From Actinoplanes lutulentus (GTDB lineage Bacteria; Actinomycetota; Actinomycetes; Mycobacteriales; Micromonosporaceae): 64,000 bases of DNA. Made by a program: the position numbers and the translations under genes. Shown here one piece after another: positions 41,825-50,669 of the stretch. Within the stretch, counting starts at the first letter, position 1. Each line of letters starts with the position of its first letter. Where the stretch lies: positions 1 through 64,000 of the forward strand of contig NZ_QLMJ01000024.1 of assembly GCF_003259845.1 (NCBI RefSeq), in the 5' to 3' direction. The notes beneath the pieces were generated by a model. The model was not told where the DNA came from. It searched no databases and was given only the letters and a program-made list of their open reading frames with translations.

Positions 41825-42640
41825 ATGGACACCAGTGGAGAGATGGTGCCGGTGCTTTCCCGCAGGTCAGCCGCGCTGCGTTACCCCGGCGCGAAGTGGT
41901 CCATCGCCGGCGCGGTGGCCGCCCACTTCGGAAGCCACTATCACTATCTTGAGCCGTATTTCGGCAGTGGCGCGGTCTTCTTCACCAAGGAACCGTCACC
42001 CCACGAATTGATCAATGACACCAATGGCGCTGTCGTCAATCTGTTCCGGATGCTGCGTGATCGCACCGAGGACCTGTGCTGGGCGCTGGAGACCACACCC
42101 TGGTCCCGGGATGAGTACACGATCTCCGACGCGGTGACCGGCGACCCGCTGGAGGACGCTCGCCGGTTCGTGGTCCGAGTCTGGCAGGCACACGCCAGCG
42201 ACCTCGCCAAGAAGACCGGATGGAAGACCCGAGGGGTACGCCAGAGGGCACGCGGCATGTCCGACCGATGGAGCCGGGTACCCGACGAGCTGCGGTCGAT
42301 GGCGTGGCGGCTCGCCGAGGCGGAGATCGAGAATCGGCCGGCGATCGAGGTGATGCTGCGGTTCTCGGCGGCGGACTGCCTGATCTACGCGGATCCGCCG
42401 TACCTGCCGGAGGTGCGCACGCAGCGGATGTACGGCCAGGAGATGACAACGGCGGAGCACATCGAGATGCTCGACGTGCTCCGCCGTCATGCCGGCCCGG
42501 TCGTCCTCAGCGGGTACGACAACGCGCTTTACAACCGAACTCTGCCCGACTGGCGGCAGGTGACGCTCAAACCGCCGAAGGTGGAGAAGGGCGCCGTGCG
42601 TACCGAAAAGCTTTGGATCAAAGGGTTGACTCGCAGCTGA
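41825..42640 (+). CDS. D12-class DNA adenine N6-methylase, solitary
   Basis: A 271-residue Dam-like methyltransferase. The N-terminal ALRYPGAKWSIAG and EPYFGSGAVFF (SAM-binding FxGxG, about 46-53) are followed by a helical target-recognition region and the catalytic DPPY (190-193, IYADPPYLPEV). GYDNALY near the end is typical of the class. No restriction endonuclease lies nearby, so it may be a regulatory or prophage-derived orphan. Start is uncertain: ATG 41825 gives the longest protein, while GTG 41846 has GGAGAG at good spacing. Its end overlaps the convergent RTX gene by 23 bp. Confidence 0.88.
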   Translation: MDTSGEMVPVLSRRSAALRYPGAKWSIAGAVAAHFGSHYHYLEPYFGSGAVFFTKEPSPHELINDTNGAVVNLFRMLRDRTEDLCWALETTPWSRDEYTISDAVTGDPLEDARRFVVRVWQAHASDLAKKTGWKTRGVRQRARGMSDRWSRVPDELRSMAWRLAEAEIENRPAIEVMLRFSAADCLIYADPPYLPEVRTQRMYGQEMTTAEHIEMLDVLRRHAGPVVLSGYDNALYNRTLPDWRQVTLKPPKVEKGAVRTEKLWIKGLTRS

Positions 42641-44033
42641 CCACGATGTCTCCGGTGACCTGGCGGCAGCGGTCGCCGACCGGGCTGTTCGCGCCGCCGT
42701 CGAGCCGGTCGACCTCGTTGCCGTTGTAGTCCTGGCCGTCGAGGAGGTCGTCGCCGGCATCGCCGTAGATGCTGTCCCGGCCGTTGTTGCCGATCAACTC
42801 GTCGTTGCCGCCGCCACCGCGGATCACGTCGTTGCCGTCGTTGCCCCAGATCACGTTGGCTGCGCCGTTGCCGGTCAGCCGGTCGCTGCCGTCGCCTCCG
42901 GCCAGGTTCTCGACGTCGCTGCCGACGGTGTCGCCCTCGCCGGCCTGGCCGTCGTCGCCCTTGGCTCCGTCGAGGTCGACGGTGACCGGCTTGGTGTAGC
43001 TGCCGTACCAGACCCGGTCGTTCCCGGTGCCGCCGCGGATCACGTCGGCGCTCACCTTGCCCTCGTTCGGGTCGTCACCCTGGAGGAAGTCGTCGCCGGA
43101 GCCGCCGTCGAGCACGTCGGCGCCGGGACCGCCGAGCAGATTGTCGATGCCGCCGAGGCCGTAGAGAACGTCGTTGCCCTTCCCTCCGAAGAGGATGTTC
43201 GGCTGGCTGCCACCGGAGATCCGGTCGTTCTTGTCGGTGCCGTAGATGATCTCGATGTCGTTCTTGACGTTGTCCTTCTCGCCGGACGCGCCGTCGTCGG
43301 CGACCCCGTCGGTGTCCACCCGGACCGCGTGCTCGTAGTACCGGTAGGCGTTGAGGGTGTCCTCGTCGCTGCCGCCGGAGAAGACGTCGTTGCCGGTGCC
43401 CTCGTAATCCGTCCAGCCGATGTAGTCGACACCCGCGCCGCCGCTGAGCCGGTCGTTGCCGACCCCGCCGCCGACGTAGTCGTGGCCGTTGTTGCCGTAG
43501 ACGACATCGTTGCCCGTGTCGCCGTCGATCACGTCGTCGCTGTCGCCGCCGCTGATCCAGTCGCCGCCGGTGCCACCGTAGAGGTAGTCCTTGCCGGCCA
43601 GGCCCCAGATCTTGTCCTTGCCGGTGTTGCCGTACAGGGTGTCGCCGCGCGGGCCGCCGGTGATCGAGTCGTTGCCGCTACCTGCGTCGGCGGTCATGCC
43701 GAGCCCGGTCTTGTTGACGATCGAGTCGTTCCGGTCGTAGGTGTAGACCTTCACCCTCGTCGGCGTTTTCGACGTCGTGCAACGCACCCTGGTCTTGTCG
43801 CCGGAGACCTTCTTGCAGCCCTTGCCCGGCTTGACCGCGACCTTGTCGTCGACCGTGATCGTGTTGCCCGACCGGGTCACGACTACCTTGTTCTGCTTGC
43901 CCTTGGCGGCCTTGTAGACCACCTTCGTCCCGGTGACGGTGGCGACACCGATGGCCGCGGCGGCCTGCGCCGGTGCGGCGAACAGACCGAGTGTGACCAG
44001 GGCTATTCCGGATATGGCGATGACGCGTGGCAT
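42618..44033 (-). CDS. Secreted RTX-type calcium-binding repeat protein 1
   Basis: A 471-residue exported protein. After the signal peptide (GIALVTLGLFAAPAQA) comes a conserved beta domain (about 28-90) with two Cys in GCKKVSGDKTRVRCTT. Hemolysin-type GGxGxDxLxG nonapeptides, typical of calcium-stabilised beta-rolls, then continue almost to the end (GGTGGDWISGGDSDDVIDGD, GGKGNDVLYGLGG). The C-terminus has a Cys pair (DRCRQVTGDIVVSCES). No toxin or enzyme domain. It is last in a three-gene operon with its paralogues, starting 27 bp after the previous stop with GGGGGAA as ribosome site. Confidence 0.85.
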   Translation of the reverse strand: MPRVIAISGIALVTLGLFAAPAQAAAAIGVATVTGTKVVYKAAKGKQNKVVVTRSGNTITVDDKVAVKPGKGCKKVSGDKTRVRCTTSKTPTRVKVYTYDRNDSIVNKTGLGMTADAGSGNDSITGGPRGDTLYGNTGKDKIWGLAGKDYLYGGTGGDWISGGDSDDVIDGDTGNDVVYGNNGHDYVGGGVGNDRLSGGAGVDYIGWTDYEGTGNDVFSGGSDEDTLNAYRYYEHAVRVDTDGVADDGASGEKDNVKNDIEIIYGTDKNDRISGGSQPNILFGGKGNDVLYGLGGIDNLLGGPGADVLDGGSGDDFLQGDDPNEGKVSADVIRGGTGNDRVWYGSYTKPVTVDLDGAKGDDGQAGEGDTVGSDVENLAGGDGSDRLTGNGAANVIWGNDGNDVIRGGGGNDELIGNNGRDSIYGDAGDDLLDGQDYNGNEVDRLDGGANSPVGDRCRQVTGDIVVSCESTL

Positions 44034-44060
44034 ATGGATTCCCCCGTACGAAAAAAGGAC

Positions 44061-45485
44061 TTAAACAACGCTTTCGCAGCTGACCATGACGTCATCCGGC
44101 CACGGGCGGCACAGGTCGTCGCCGAGAGCGCCGTCCAGCCGGTCGGGCTCGGCAGCGGAGCCGAAGTCGGTGCCGTCCAGATAGTCGTCGCCGGTCTCGC
44201 CGTAGATGTAGTCGTTGCCGCCGTCGCCGCTCAGCTCGTCGTTGCCGGGGCCGCCGAAGATCGTGTCTTTGCCGTACCCGCCGAGGATGTAGTTGGCAGC
44301 GGCGTTGCCGGTCAGCCGGTCGTTGCCTTCGCCGCCGTAGATGTTCTCCACGTCGGCGCCGACGGTGTCCTTCTCGCCGGCCTGGCCGTCGTCACGAGCA
44401 GCGCCGTCGAGGTCGACGGTGACCGGCTTGGTGTAACCGCTGTAGTTGACCAGGTCGGTGCCGGCGCCGCCGCGCAGCACGTCAGCGCTCACGCCGTCGG
44501 GCGGGAAGTCGCCGATGAGCTCGTCGTTCCCGGCTCCGCCATCGAGGGTGTCGGCGCCGCGGCCGCCCGAGATCTGGTCGACGCCCCCGTTGCCGTAGAC
44601 GGTGTCGTTGCCGGCGCCGCCGTCGAGGTACTCGCCGCGGCTGCTGCCGTAGATCCGGTCGTTCTTCGGGCTGCCGAGGATGTTCTCGATGTCGTTCCTG
44701 ACGTTGTCCTTCTCGCCGGACTTGCCGTCGTCGGCTGCGCCGTCGATGTCGATCCGCACCGCGTGCTTGTAGTACTTGTACGCGTCGAGGTAATCGAATC
44801 CGGCCCCGCCGGAGTACACGTCGTTGTCCGCGCCGGTGACATCGGCGTCGTCCCAGCCGATGACGTCGTCGCCGGCCCCGCCGTTGAGCTTGTCGTTGCC
44901 CGCGCCGCCACCGAGCAGGTCGCGCCCGTTGTCACCGTTCACCGTGTCGTTGCCGGCGTTGCCGAACATCGTGTCGTTTCCGGTGCCGCCGCTGAGCCGG
45001 TCGTTGCCGCTGTCACCGGTGACGTAGTCGTTGCCGCCGGCGCCCCAGATCTTGTCGTTGCCGGTTCCGCCGGAGAGATAGTCAGCCGCCGAGCCGCCGG
45101 TGATCGAGTCGTTCCCGCTGCCGCCGTCGGCGGTCATCTTGATCCCGGTCTTGTTGACGATCGAGTCGTTGCGGGTGCCGGTGTAGATGTCCAGCCAGGC
45201 CGGCGCCTTCGTCGTGGTGCAGCGGACCTTGGTCTTGTCACCCTTGACCTTCTTGCAGCCCTTGCCAGCCTTGATCGCGACCCGGTCGTCGATCGTGACG
45301 GTCCGGCCCGAGACGGTCACCACGACCTTGTTCTGCTGGCCCTTGGCAGCGGTGTACAACACCGTCCGGCCGGAGACCTTCGCGGTGGCGGGGGTGGCGG
45401 CCTGCGCCGGTGCGCCGACAAGGGTGGCGGACAGGCCGGTGAGCAGCGCGACGCCCCAGGCAGCACGGCGAGCGGACGGTGACAC
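44061..45485 (-). CDS. Secreted RTX-type calcium-binding repeat protein 2
   Basis: A 474-residue paralogue of its neighbours: signal peptide (WGVALLTGLSATLVGAPAQA), the two-Cys beta domain (GCKKVKGDKTKVRCTT), RTX nonapeptides in two blocks separated by a non-repeat strand segment (KPVTVDLDGAARDDGQAG), and a C-terminal Cys pair (LCRPWPDDVMVSC). GTG 45485 has GGGAG at 6-nt spacing and gives a clean signal peptide; longer in-frame starts run into the upstream gene. Calcium should bind the beta-roll outside the cell. Role unknown. Confidence 0.85.
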   Translation of the reverse strand: MSPSARRAAWGVALLTGLSATLVGAPAQAATPATAKVSGRTVLYTAAKGQQNKVVVTVSGRTVTIDDRVAIKAGKGCKKVKGDKTKVRCTTTKAPAWLDIYTGTRNDSIVNKTGIKMTADGGSGNDSITGGSAADYLSGGTGNDKIWGAGGNDYVTGDSGNDRLSGGTGNDTMFGNAGNDTVNGDNGRDLLGGGAGNDKLNGGAGDDVIGWDDADVTGADNDVYSGGAGFDYLDAYKYYKHAVRIDIDGAADDGKSGEKDNVRNDIENILGSPKNDRIYGSSRGEYLDGGAGNDTVYGNGGVDQISGGRGADTLDGGAGNDELIGDFPPDGVSADVLRGGAGTDLVNYSGYTKPVTVDLDGAARDDGQAGEKDTVGADVENIYGGEGNDRLTGNAAANYILGGYGKDTIFGGPGNDELSGDGGNDYIYGETGDDYLDGTDFGSAAEPDRLDGALGDDLCRPWPDDVMVSCESVV

Positions 45486-45535
45486 GTGATCTCCCGTTCG
45501 AAGCATTCGAAGCATTCGCGGTGTTCGAATAACGA

Positions 45536-46957
45536 TCATGCCGTGCGCTCGCAACTGACCAGGGTGTCGCTCGGCCTGGGCCGGCACAGGTCGTTCCCGG
45601 CGGAGCCGCCGTCGAGGTGGTCCGGCTCGTCCGAGCTGTCCCAGTCCCGGCCGTCGAGGTCGTCGTCGCCGGCCTCGCCGTAAACCGTGTCGCGGCCGTC
45701 CGAGCCGTCCAGCTCGTCGTTGCCCGCGCCGCCCCGGATGACGTCGTTGCCGTAGTCGCCCCAGATCACGTTGGCGGCGGCGTTGCCGGTGAGCCGGTCG
45801 TTGCCGTTGCCGCCGAGGATGTCCTCGACGTCGGCGCCGACGGTGTCCTTCTCGCCGGCCTGGCCGTCGTCGCGAGCAGCGCCGTCGAGGTCGACGGTGA
45901 CCGGCTTGGTGTAGCCGGAGTACCAGACCCGGTCGCGGCCGGCGCCGCCGCGCATCACGTCCGCGCTCACCGCGCCCATGGTGGCGTCGTCACCGGCCAG
46001 CTCGTCGTTGCCGGCGCCACCGTCGAGCACGTCCGCGCCCAGTTCGCCGACCAGCACGTCGTTGCCGCCGTACCCGTAGATGGTGTCGTTGCCCGGGCCG
46101 CCGACGAGGGTGTCCGCGCGGCTCGTGCCGTACAGACGGTCGTTCTTCTGGCCGCCCTGGATCCGCTCGACGTCCGGCTTGATGTTGTCCTTCTCGCTGG
46201 CCTTGCCGTCGTCGGCGACCCCGTCAGCGTCCGCTTTCACGGCGTGCTCGTAGATGAAGTAGTTGACCTCGTCGTTCCCGGGGCCACCGGAGAAGACGTC
46301 GTTATCCGGCTCGGAGTAGTCACCGTCGGCCCAGCCCAGGATGTCGTTTCCGGCACCACCGCTGAGGCGGTCGTTACCGATTCCGCCACCGAGCGAATCG
46401 TCGCCGTTGTCGCCGTAGACGACGTCGTTGCCGTCGGAGCCCTCCAGATGATCGTGGCCGTCGCCACCCTTGATCCAGTCGTTGCCCTCGCCGCCGTCGA
46501 TGGTGTCGCTGCCGGCCAGGCCCCAGATCTTGTCCTTGCCGGTGCCGCCGCGCAGGGTGTCGCCGCGCGGCCCGCCGGTGATCGAGTCGTTCGCGCTGCC
46601 ACCGTCGGCGGTCATGCCGAGCCCGGTCTTGTTGACGATCGAGTCGACCCGGTCATAGGTGTAGACGCCGACCCTGGTCGGCGCCTTGCTCGTCGTGCAG
46701 CGCACCTTGGTCTTGTCGCCGGAGACCTTCTTGCAGCCCGCCCCGGCCTTGACCGCGACCCGGTCGTCAACCGTGATCGTGTTGCCCGATCGGGTCACGA
46801 CGACCTTGTTCTGCTTGGCCTTGCCCGCCTTGTAGATCACCTTGGTGCCGGAGACCGAGGCCACCCCGGTGGCGGCGGCCTGCGCCGGCGAGCCGAGGAA
46901 AGCGCTGGCGAGCAGCGCGACACCCACCACAGTGGGCATCCGAAACGACCGTGACAT
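45536..46957 (-). CDS. Secreted RTX-type calcium-binding repeat protein 3
   Basis: A 473-residue paralogue, first of the RTX operon. Same layout: signal peptide (MPTVVGVALLASAFLGSPAQA in part), beta domain with GCKKVSGDKTKVRCTT, RTX repeats, KPVTVDLDGAARDDGQAG strand segment and C-terminal Cys pair (LCRPRPSDTLVSC). ATG 46957 lies only 4 bp after the conserved promoter motif, so the mRNA may be leaderless; a second Met six codons in is an alternative start. hmuV ends 44 bp upstream on the same strand. Confidence 0.85.
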   Translation of the reverse strand: MSRSFRMPTVVGVALLASAFLGSPAQAAATGVASVSGTKVIYKAGKAKQNKVVVTRSGNTITVDDRVAVKAGAGCKKVSGDKTKVRCTTSKAPTRVGVYTYDRVDSIVNKTGLGMTADGGSANDSITGGPRGDTLRGGTGKDKIWGLAGSDTIDGGEGNDWIKGGDGHDHLEGSDGNDVVYGDNGDDSLGGGIGNDRLSGGAGNDILGWADGDYSEPDNDVFSGGPGNDEVNYFIYEHAVKADADGVADDGKASEKDNIKPDVERIQGGQKNDRLYGTSRADTLVGGPGNDTIYGYGGNDVLVGELGADVLDGGAGNDELAGDDATMGAVSADVMRGGAGRDRVWYSGYTKPVTVDLDGAARDDGQAGEKDTVGADVEDILGGNGNDRLTGNAAANVIWGDYGNDVIRGGAGNDELDGSDGRDTVYGEAGDDDLDGRDWDSSDEPDHLDGGSAGNDLCRPRPSDTLVSCERTA

Positions 46958-46961
46958 GGAT

Positions 46962-46981
46962 GGATGATAGGACGTGACCGT
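46962..46981 (-). promoter_or_regulatory. Promoter motif of the RTX operon
   Basis: On the minus strand this reads ACGGTCACGTCCTATCATCC, nearly identical to sites upstream of RTX gene 4 and the Ig-like gene. TATCAT fits a -10 box, with CTGCAC 18 bp upstream as a poor -35. The ATG follows 6 nt after TATCAT, consistent with a leaderless transcript. Confidence 0.55.
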
Positions 46982-47001
46982 ACCGTCGTGCAGCCCTTGT
47001 T

Positions 47002-47760
47002 TCAGGATCGATGCGGAACGATAAGCGGCGTTCCCGTGCGAGGGTGGTCGATCACCTCGACCCGGTGTTGATAGACCTCGCTGAGCAGCTCCTCGGTGAA
47101 CACCTCGGCGGGCGGTCCGGACCGGCGGACCTTGCCCGCTGCCAGCACATATGCCCGGTCCGCGTACGCCGCAGCAAGCCCCAGATCGTGCAGGACGACC
47201 GCCACCGCGGCGCCGTCCCCGGCACGAGCGCGTGCCGCGGCCATGACCAGCTCCTGATGGCGCAGGTCGAGTGCCGCAGTGGGTTCGTCGAGCAGCAGCA
47301 CCGGCGTGCGCTGGGCCAGCACCCGGGCCAGCGCGACCCGAGCCTGCTCGCCGCCGGAGAGCGCCGGGAACGGGCGCTGATCGAACGCGCTGGTCTCGGT
47401 CCACTTCATCGCCTCGGCGACGGCATCCTCGTCATCGGCGCTCTCGGGCCGTCCGTTCCACGGCGCCCGGCCCATCCGGATCACCTCGCCGGCGTTGAAC
47501 GGGAACGACAGCGTCGCCTTCTGGGGCAGCACCGATCGCTGACGGGCGAGCTCGACGGCCTTGTAAGCGGTGAGGTCGCGGCCGGCTATCCGGATTTCCC
47601 CGGAATATCCGATATCGCCTGCCAGTGCCGCCAGCAGCGTCGACTTCCCGGCCCCGTTCGGCCCGACCAGCGCGACCACCTCACCTGGATCGACGTGCAT
47701 GTCCACTCCGGACACCACCTCGCGACCACCCAGCCGCACCGAAACCCCGGTCGCTCTCAT
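47002..47760 (-). CDS. hmuV: Heme ABC transporter ATP-binding protein
   Basis: A 252-residue ABC ATPase: Walker A GPNGAGKST (about 33-41), Q-loop VLPQ, signature LSGGEQARVALARVL, Walker B VLLLDEPTAALD and H-loop VLHDLGLAAAYAD. It powers heme or iron-chelate import through the HmuU permease. Its ATG overlaps the hmuU stop by 4 bp. The next gene downstream on the strand is an RTX protein after 44 bp. Confidence 0.92.
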   Translation of the reverse strand: MRATGVSVRLGGREVVSGVDMHVDPGEVVALVGPNGAGKSTLLAALAGDIGYSGEIRIAGRDLTAYKAVELARQRSVLPQKATLSFPFNAGEVIRMGRAPWNGRPESADDEDAVAEAMKWTETSAFDQRPFPALSGGEQARVALARVLAQRTPVLLLDEPTAALDLRHQELVMAAARARAGDGAAVAVVLHDLGLAAAYADRAYVLAAGKVRRSGPPAEVFTEELLSEVYQHRVEVIDHPRTGTPLIVPHRS

Positions 47761-48818
47761 CCCCAGCCTCCGGCACGTGCCCGGGTGCGCCGCAGCAGCC
47801 AGAAGAAGGCCGGCCCGCCGACCACGGCGGTCAGCACCCCGAGCGGTAGTTCCTGATAGTCGATGGCGGTCCGGGCGATCAGATCACCGGTCACCACGAT
47901 CACCGCGCCGGCCAGCGCGCTGGCCGGGATCAGCACCCGGTGCCCCGGCCCGGCGATCATGCGGATCAGGTGCGGCACGACCAGCCCGACGAAGCTGATG
48001 ATCCCGGTGAACGCCACGGCCGAGGCGGTGAGCAGCGCGGTCGCGATGATCGCGATGATCCGCAGCCGCTCGGTGTCGACGCCGAGGTGCCGGGCCGGGC
48101 GTTCGCCGAGGGCCAGCAGGTCGAGCTTGCGGGCGCAGATCGCCGCCACCACGAGACCCGCGATCATGCACGGACCGGCGACCGCGACCGAGCCCCAGGT
48201 GGCCTGGGCCAGGCTGCCGAGCTGCCAGAACGCGATGGCGCGGACACCGTCGTCGTCGGTCAGGAACATCAGCAGCCCGAGCAGGGCGCCCGCGGTCGCG
48301 TTGACCGCCACGCCAGTGAGGACAAGCGTCACGACCTCGGTGCGGCCGGCGGCGCGCGACATCGCGTACACAAGAAGGGTTGTGATCATGCCGCCGGCGA
48401 AGGCGGCGGCCGCGGTGCTCCAGGCCCCGAAGATCGTGACGCCGCTGACGATCGCCGCCGCCGCACCCACCGCCGCGCCGGAGGAGACGCCCACGACGCC
48501 CGGCTCGGCGAGCGGATTGCCGAAAACGCCCTGCATGAGGGCGCCGGCGCAGCCCAGCGACGCGCCGACGATCACCGCGAGCACCACGCGCGGGAAACGC
48601 ACCAGCCAGAGCGCGTTCTCACCCTGCACCGCCGAGGGCATCGGTCCGATGTCGAGCCCGAGCCGATGCAGCAGCGAACCGGCCACCTCACCCGGCGAGA
48701 TCGGCACCTGCCCCTTACCCGCCGCGACCAGGCAGACAATGACAAGACCAACTGCCAACCCCAAGATCAAGACCGCTTTTTTGTACGCTCTGAGCGGGCT
48801 TTCTTTCGTCAGCTGCAC
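47757..48818 (-). CDS. hmuU: Heme ABC transporter permease, FecCD family
   Basis: A 353-residue polytopic permease with about ten TM helices and FecCD hallmarks: RFPRVVLAVIVGASLGCAGALMQG near 73-94 (given here in part), NPLAEPGVVGVSSGAAVGA, and GLVVPHLIRMIAGPGHR late in the chain. It forms the channel for heme or ferric-chelate import. ATG 48818 lies 10 bp inside the end of hmuT; the downstream ATPase overlaps by 4 bp. All spacing indicates one operon. Confidence 0.92.
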   Translation of the reverse strand: MQLTKESPLRAYKKAVLILGLAVGLVIVCLVAAGKGQVPISPGEVAGSLLHRLGLDIGPMPSAVQGENALWLVRFPRVVLAVIVGASLGCAGALMQGVFGNPLAEPGVVGVSSGAAVGAAAAIVSGVTIFGAWSTAAAAFAGGMITTLLVYAMSRAAGRTEVVTLVLTGVAVNATAGALLGLLMFLTDDDGVRAIAFWQLGSLAQATWGSVAVAGPCMIAGLVVAAICARKLDLLALGERPARHLGVDTERLRIIAIIATALLTASAVAFTGIISFVGLVVPHLIRMIAGPGHRVLIPASALAGAVIVVTGDLIARTAIDYQELPLGVLTAVVGGPAFFWLLRRTRARAGGWG

Positions 48819-49834
48819 GGGCCGTAAACCGCCTTGGCCAGAGCCTCGACCGCCTTGCCGGTCCGAGCGCCGAAGTTGAGCAGGATGCCGTCGTCCATGT
48901 CCACGATCCGCCGGTTCATCCCGGCCGGAGTCTGCGCGACACCGGGCAGCTTGAGCAGGCCGTCCACGCCGTCGACCGAGTTCAGGCCCTCGGTCATCAC
49001 CAGGATCACGTCCGGCGCCGCGTTGATCAGGCCTTCGCTGGTCAGCGGCCGGAACTTCTTGAGCCCGATCTCACTGCCCGCGTCGACCGCGCCGATCGCC
49101 TCGATCATCGAGTCGGAGCCGGCGCCCTCGCCGCCGATCAGGAACACACCCGCTGTGCCGCGGACGTAGAGGAACGCGATCCGCGGCGGCGTGCCACCCG
49201 TCGGCGCGGTCTTGCGGGCCGCGTCGATCTCCGACTGCACCCGCTGGACCAGCTGCTCACCGGCCTCGGGTACGCCGAGCGCGGCGGCAACGGCCCGGAT
49301 GTGCTCGGGCACCGCGGCCAGGGTCTGCGTGTCGTCGACGATCACGACCGGGATGCCGGCCTCGCGGATCTGGTTGAGCACTGTCGGCGGGCCGATGCTG
49401 TCGTCGGCGAGCAGGACCGTCGGGTTCAGCTTGAGGATCGCCTCGGCCGACAGGTCGTGTCCCTGCGGCGTGACCAGCGGAAGCTTCGCGGCGGCGGGGA
49501 ACGTGGTGGACGTGTCCCGGCCGATCACCCGGTCACCGAGGCCGAGGCTGAAGACGATCTCGCCGAGGGAGCCGTACAGATTCACCGCGAGGATCCGGTC
49601 GGCGCTCGTCACGGTGACGTTGCGTTTGTCCGCCGAGTCCACGGTGACCGGCAGCTTCGGTGCGGGCGCGGGGTCGAGCGGGGTTATGTCCTCGCTGGCG
49701 AGCTTCGCGGTGGTGACACCGCAGCCATTGGCCGAGGCAGCCTCGGCCTCGGGTCCGATCTCGCTCACCGAGGTGCAACCCCCGGTCAGCAGGGCGGTCG
49801 TCACCAGCACCGCGGCGACATGGCGGATCTTCAT
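48809..49834 (-). CDS. hmuT: Hemin ABC transporter substrate-binding lipoprotein
   Basis: A 341-residue lipoprotein with signal and lipobox LLTGGC (lipidated Cys about 20). The helical-backbone (cluster A-II/PeripBP_2) fold is evident from ITS-like SLGEIVFSLGLGDRVIGRDTST, NPTVLLADDSIGPP and DVILVMTEGLNSV. It delivers heme to HmuUV. It overlaps the upstream Ig-like gene by 4 bp. HmuT rather than a siderophore receptor is inferred from HtaA and heme oxygenase nearby. Confidence 0.9.
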   Translation of the reverse strand: MKIRHVAAVLVTTALLTGGCTSVSEIGPEAEAASANGCGVTTAKLASEDITPLDPAPAPKLPVTVDSADKRNVTVTSADRILAVNLYGSLGEIVFSLGLGDRVIGRDTSTTFPAAAKLPLVTPQGHDLSAEAILKLNPTVLLADDSIGPPTVLNQIREAGIPVVIVDDTQTLAAVPEHIRAVAAALGVPEAGEQLVQRVQSEIDAARKTAPTGGTPPRIAFLYVRGTAGVFLIGGEGAGSDSMIEAIGAVDAGSEIGLKKFRPLTSEGLINAAPDVILVMTEGLNSVDGVDGLLKLPGVAQTPAGMNRRIVDMDDGILLNFGARTGKAVEALAKAVYGPCS

Positions 49835-50616
49835 GCTTTCTCCTGCTTACGGCGCCGAATCCGGCCCATCACGGTGGTGGCGAGAATGCCGACCAGGAAC
49901 GCGCCGCCGATCGCCCACCAGTGGCCCATCGGGGTAGCGGTGCTGGTGCGGCTCAGCATCGGCTCGGCGACAGCGATCGCGGCGGCGGTCGTGGCGGCCG
50001 GGGGAGCGGCCGTGGCGAGACGTCCGGTGGGCGGGCCGACGGGGGTCTTGCTGCCGTTCGGCTTCGCGGTCGTGGTGGTGTTCTGCGGGGTTTTCTGCGG
50101 CGCGGTGGTGGAGGTCACTCCGTCTGTGGTGGAACCCGCGGCCGCCGCGAAACGCACCGGAATGCGGACGTCCTGGGACCGATCGCTCGTCCTGGTGTGG
50201 TCCGCCCTGGTCACGATCGCGCAGCCGCGGACGGCGCAGTCGATGTCGCCGATCATCTGGTTGACCTTCAGCGACACCGTGAACGAGCCACCCTTGCCGT
50301 ACGGCTTGGTGAGTCCTTCGGCATAGGACGGTGGATTGTTGGAGATCCACACGGACGCTCCGGAGTCGCCCGACATGTCCGCTCCGCCACCGCACGGTGA
50401 CGGCAGCACGCCGGCGCCGTTGTCCAGGCAAAACGCGACGTAGATGCCCTTCTCCACGTCGTATCCCCGGCCGGTCACGGTGACGGTCTCGCCGGCCCGA
50501 TCCAGCCCTTTCGTCTTGGAGACCGTGAGACGCTTCGCGGCCTGCGCGGGTGTTCCGCCCGCTGTCACCACGATCAGCGCCAGGGCCGCGACCGCGGCTA
50601 TCCGGCCGATGCGCAC
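49831..50616 (-). CDS. Exported, membrane-anchored Ig-like protein of the heme locus
   Basis: A 261-residue protein with a signal peptide (AAVAALALIVVTAGGTPAQA), a neocarzinostatin-like Ig domain (about 28-155, KTKGLDRAGETVTVTGRGYD, two Cys pairs), a Thr/Pro/Ala stalk and a C-terminal anchor: TM helix HWWAIGGAFLVGILATTVMG then RIRRRKQ. Comparable anchored proteins accompany htaA/hmuTUV sets in other actinobacteria. It is first in the leftward operon, 54 bp from the iron box, so it is probably iron-repressed. It may bind or relay heme across the wall; no heme-binding residues are evident. Confidence 0.8.
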   Translation of the reverse strand: MRIGRIAAVAALALIVVTAGGTPAQAAKRLTVSKTKGLDRAGETVTVTGRGYDVEKGIYVAFCLDNGAGVLPSPCGGGADMSGDSGASVWISNNPPSYAEGLTKPYGKGGSFTVSLKVNQMIGDIDCAVRGCAIVTRADHTRTSDRSQDVRIPVRFAAAAGSTTDGVTSTTAPQKTPQNTTTTAKPNGSKTPVGPPTGRLATAAPPAATTAAAIAVAEPMLSRTSTATPMGHWWAIGGAFLVGILATTVMGRIRRRKQEKA

Positions 50617-50669
50617 CGTTGTCCTCCAGGGATTTCCCAGCTCACATGATCTTGCTTTTGATCATGAGT

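Noticed and set aside
43329..45482. 717-codon plus-strand open frame, Val/Ala/Asp-rich
   Set aside because: It is antisense to RTX genes 1 and 2. The GGxGxDxL repeat code leaves the opposite strand free of stops. No start site or domain.
45617..46954. 445-codon plus-strand open frame
   Set aside because: Antisense shadow of RTX gene 3 with the same Val/Ala-rich repeat composition.
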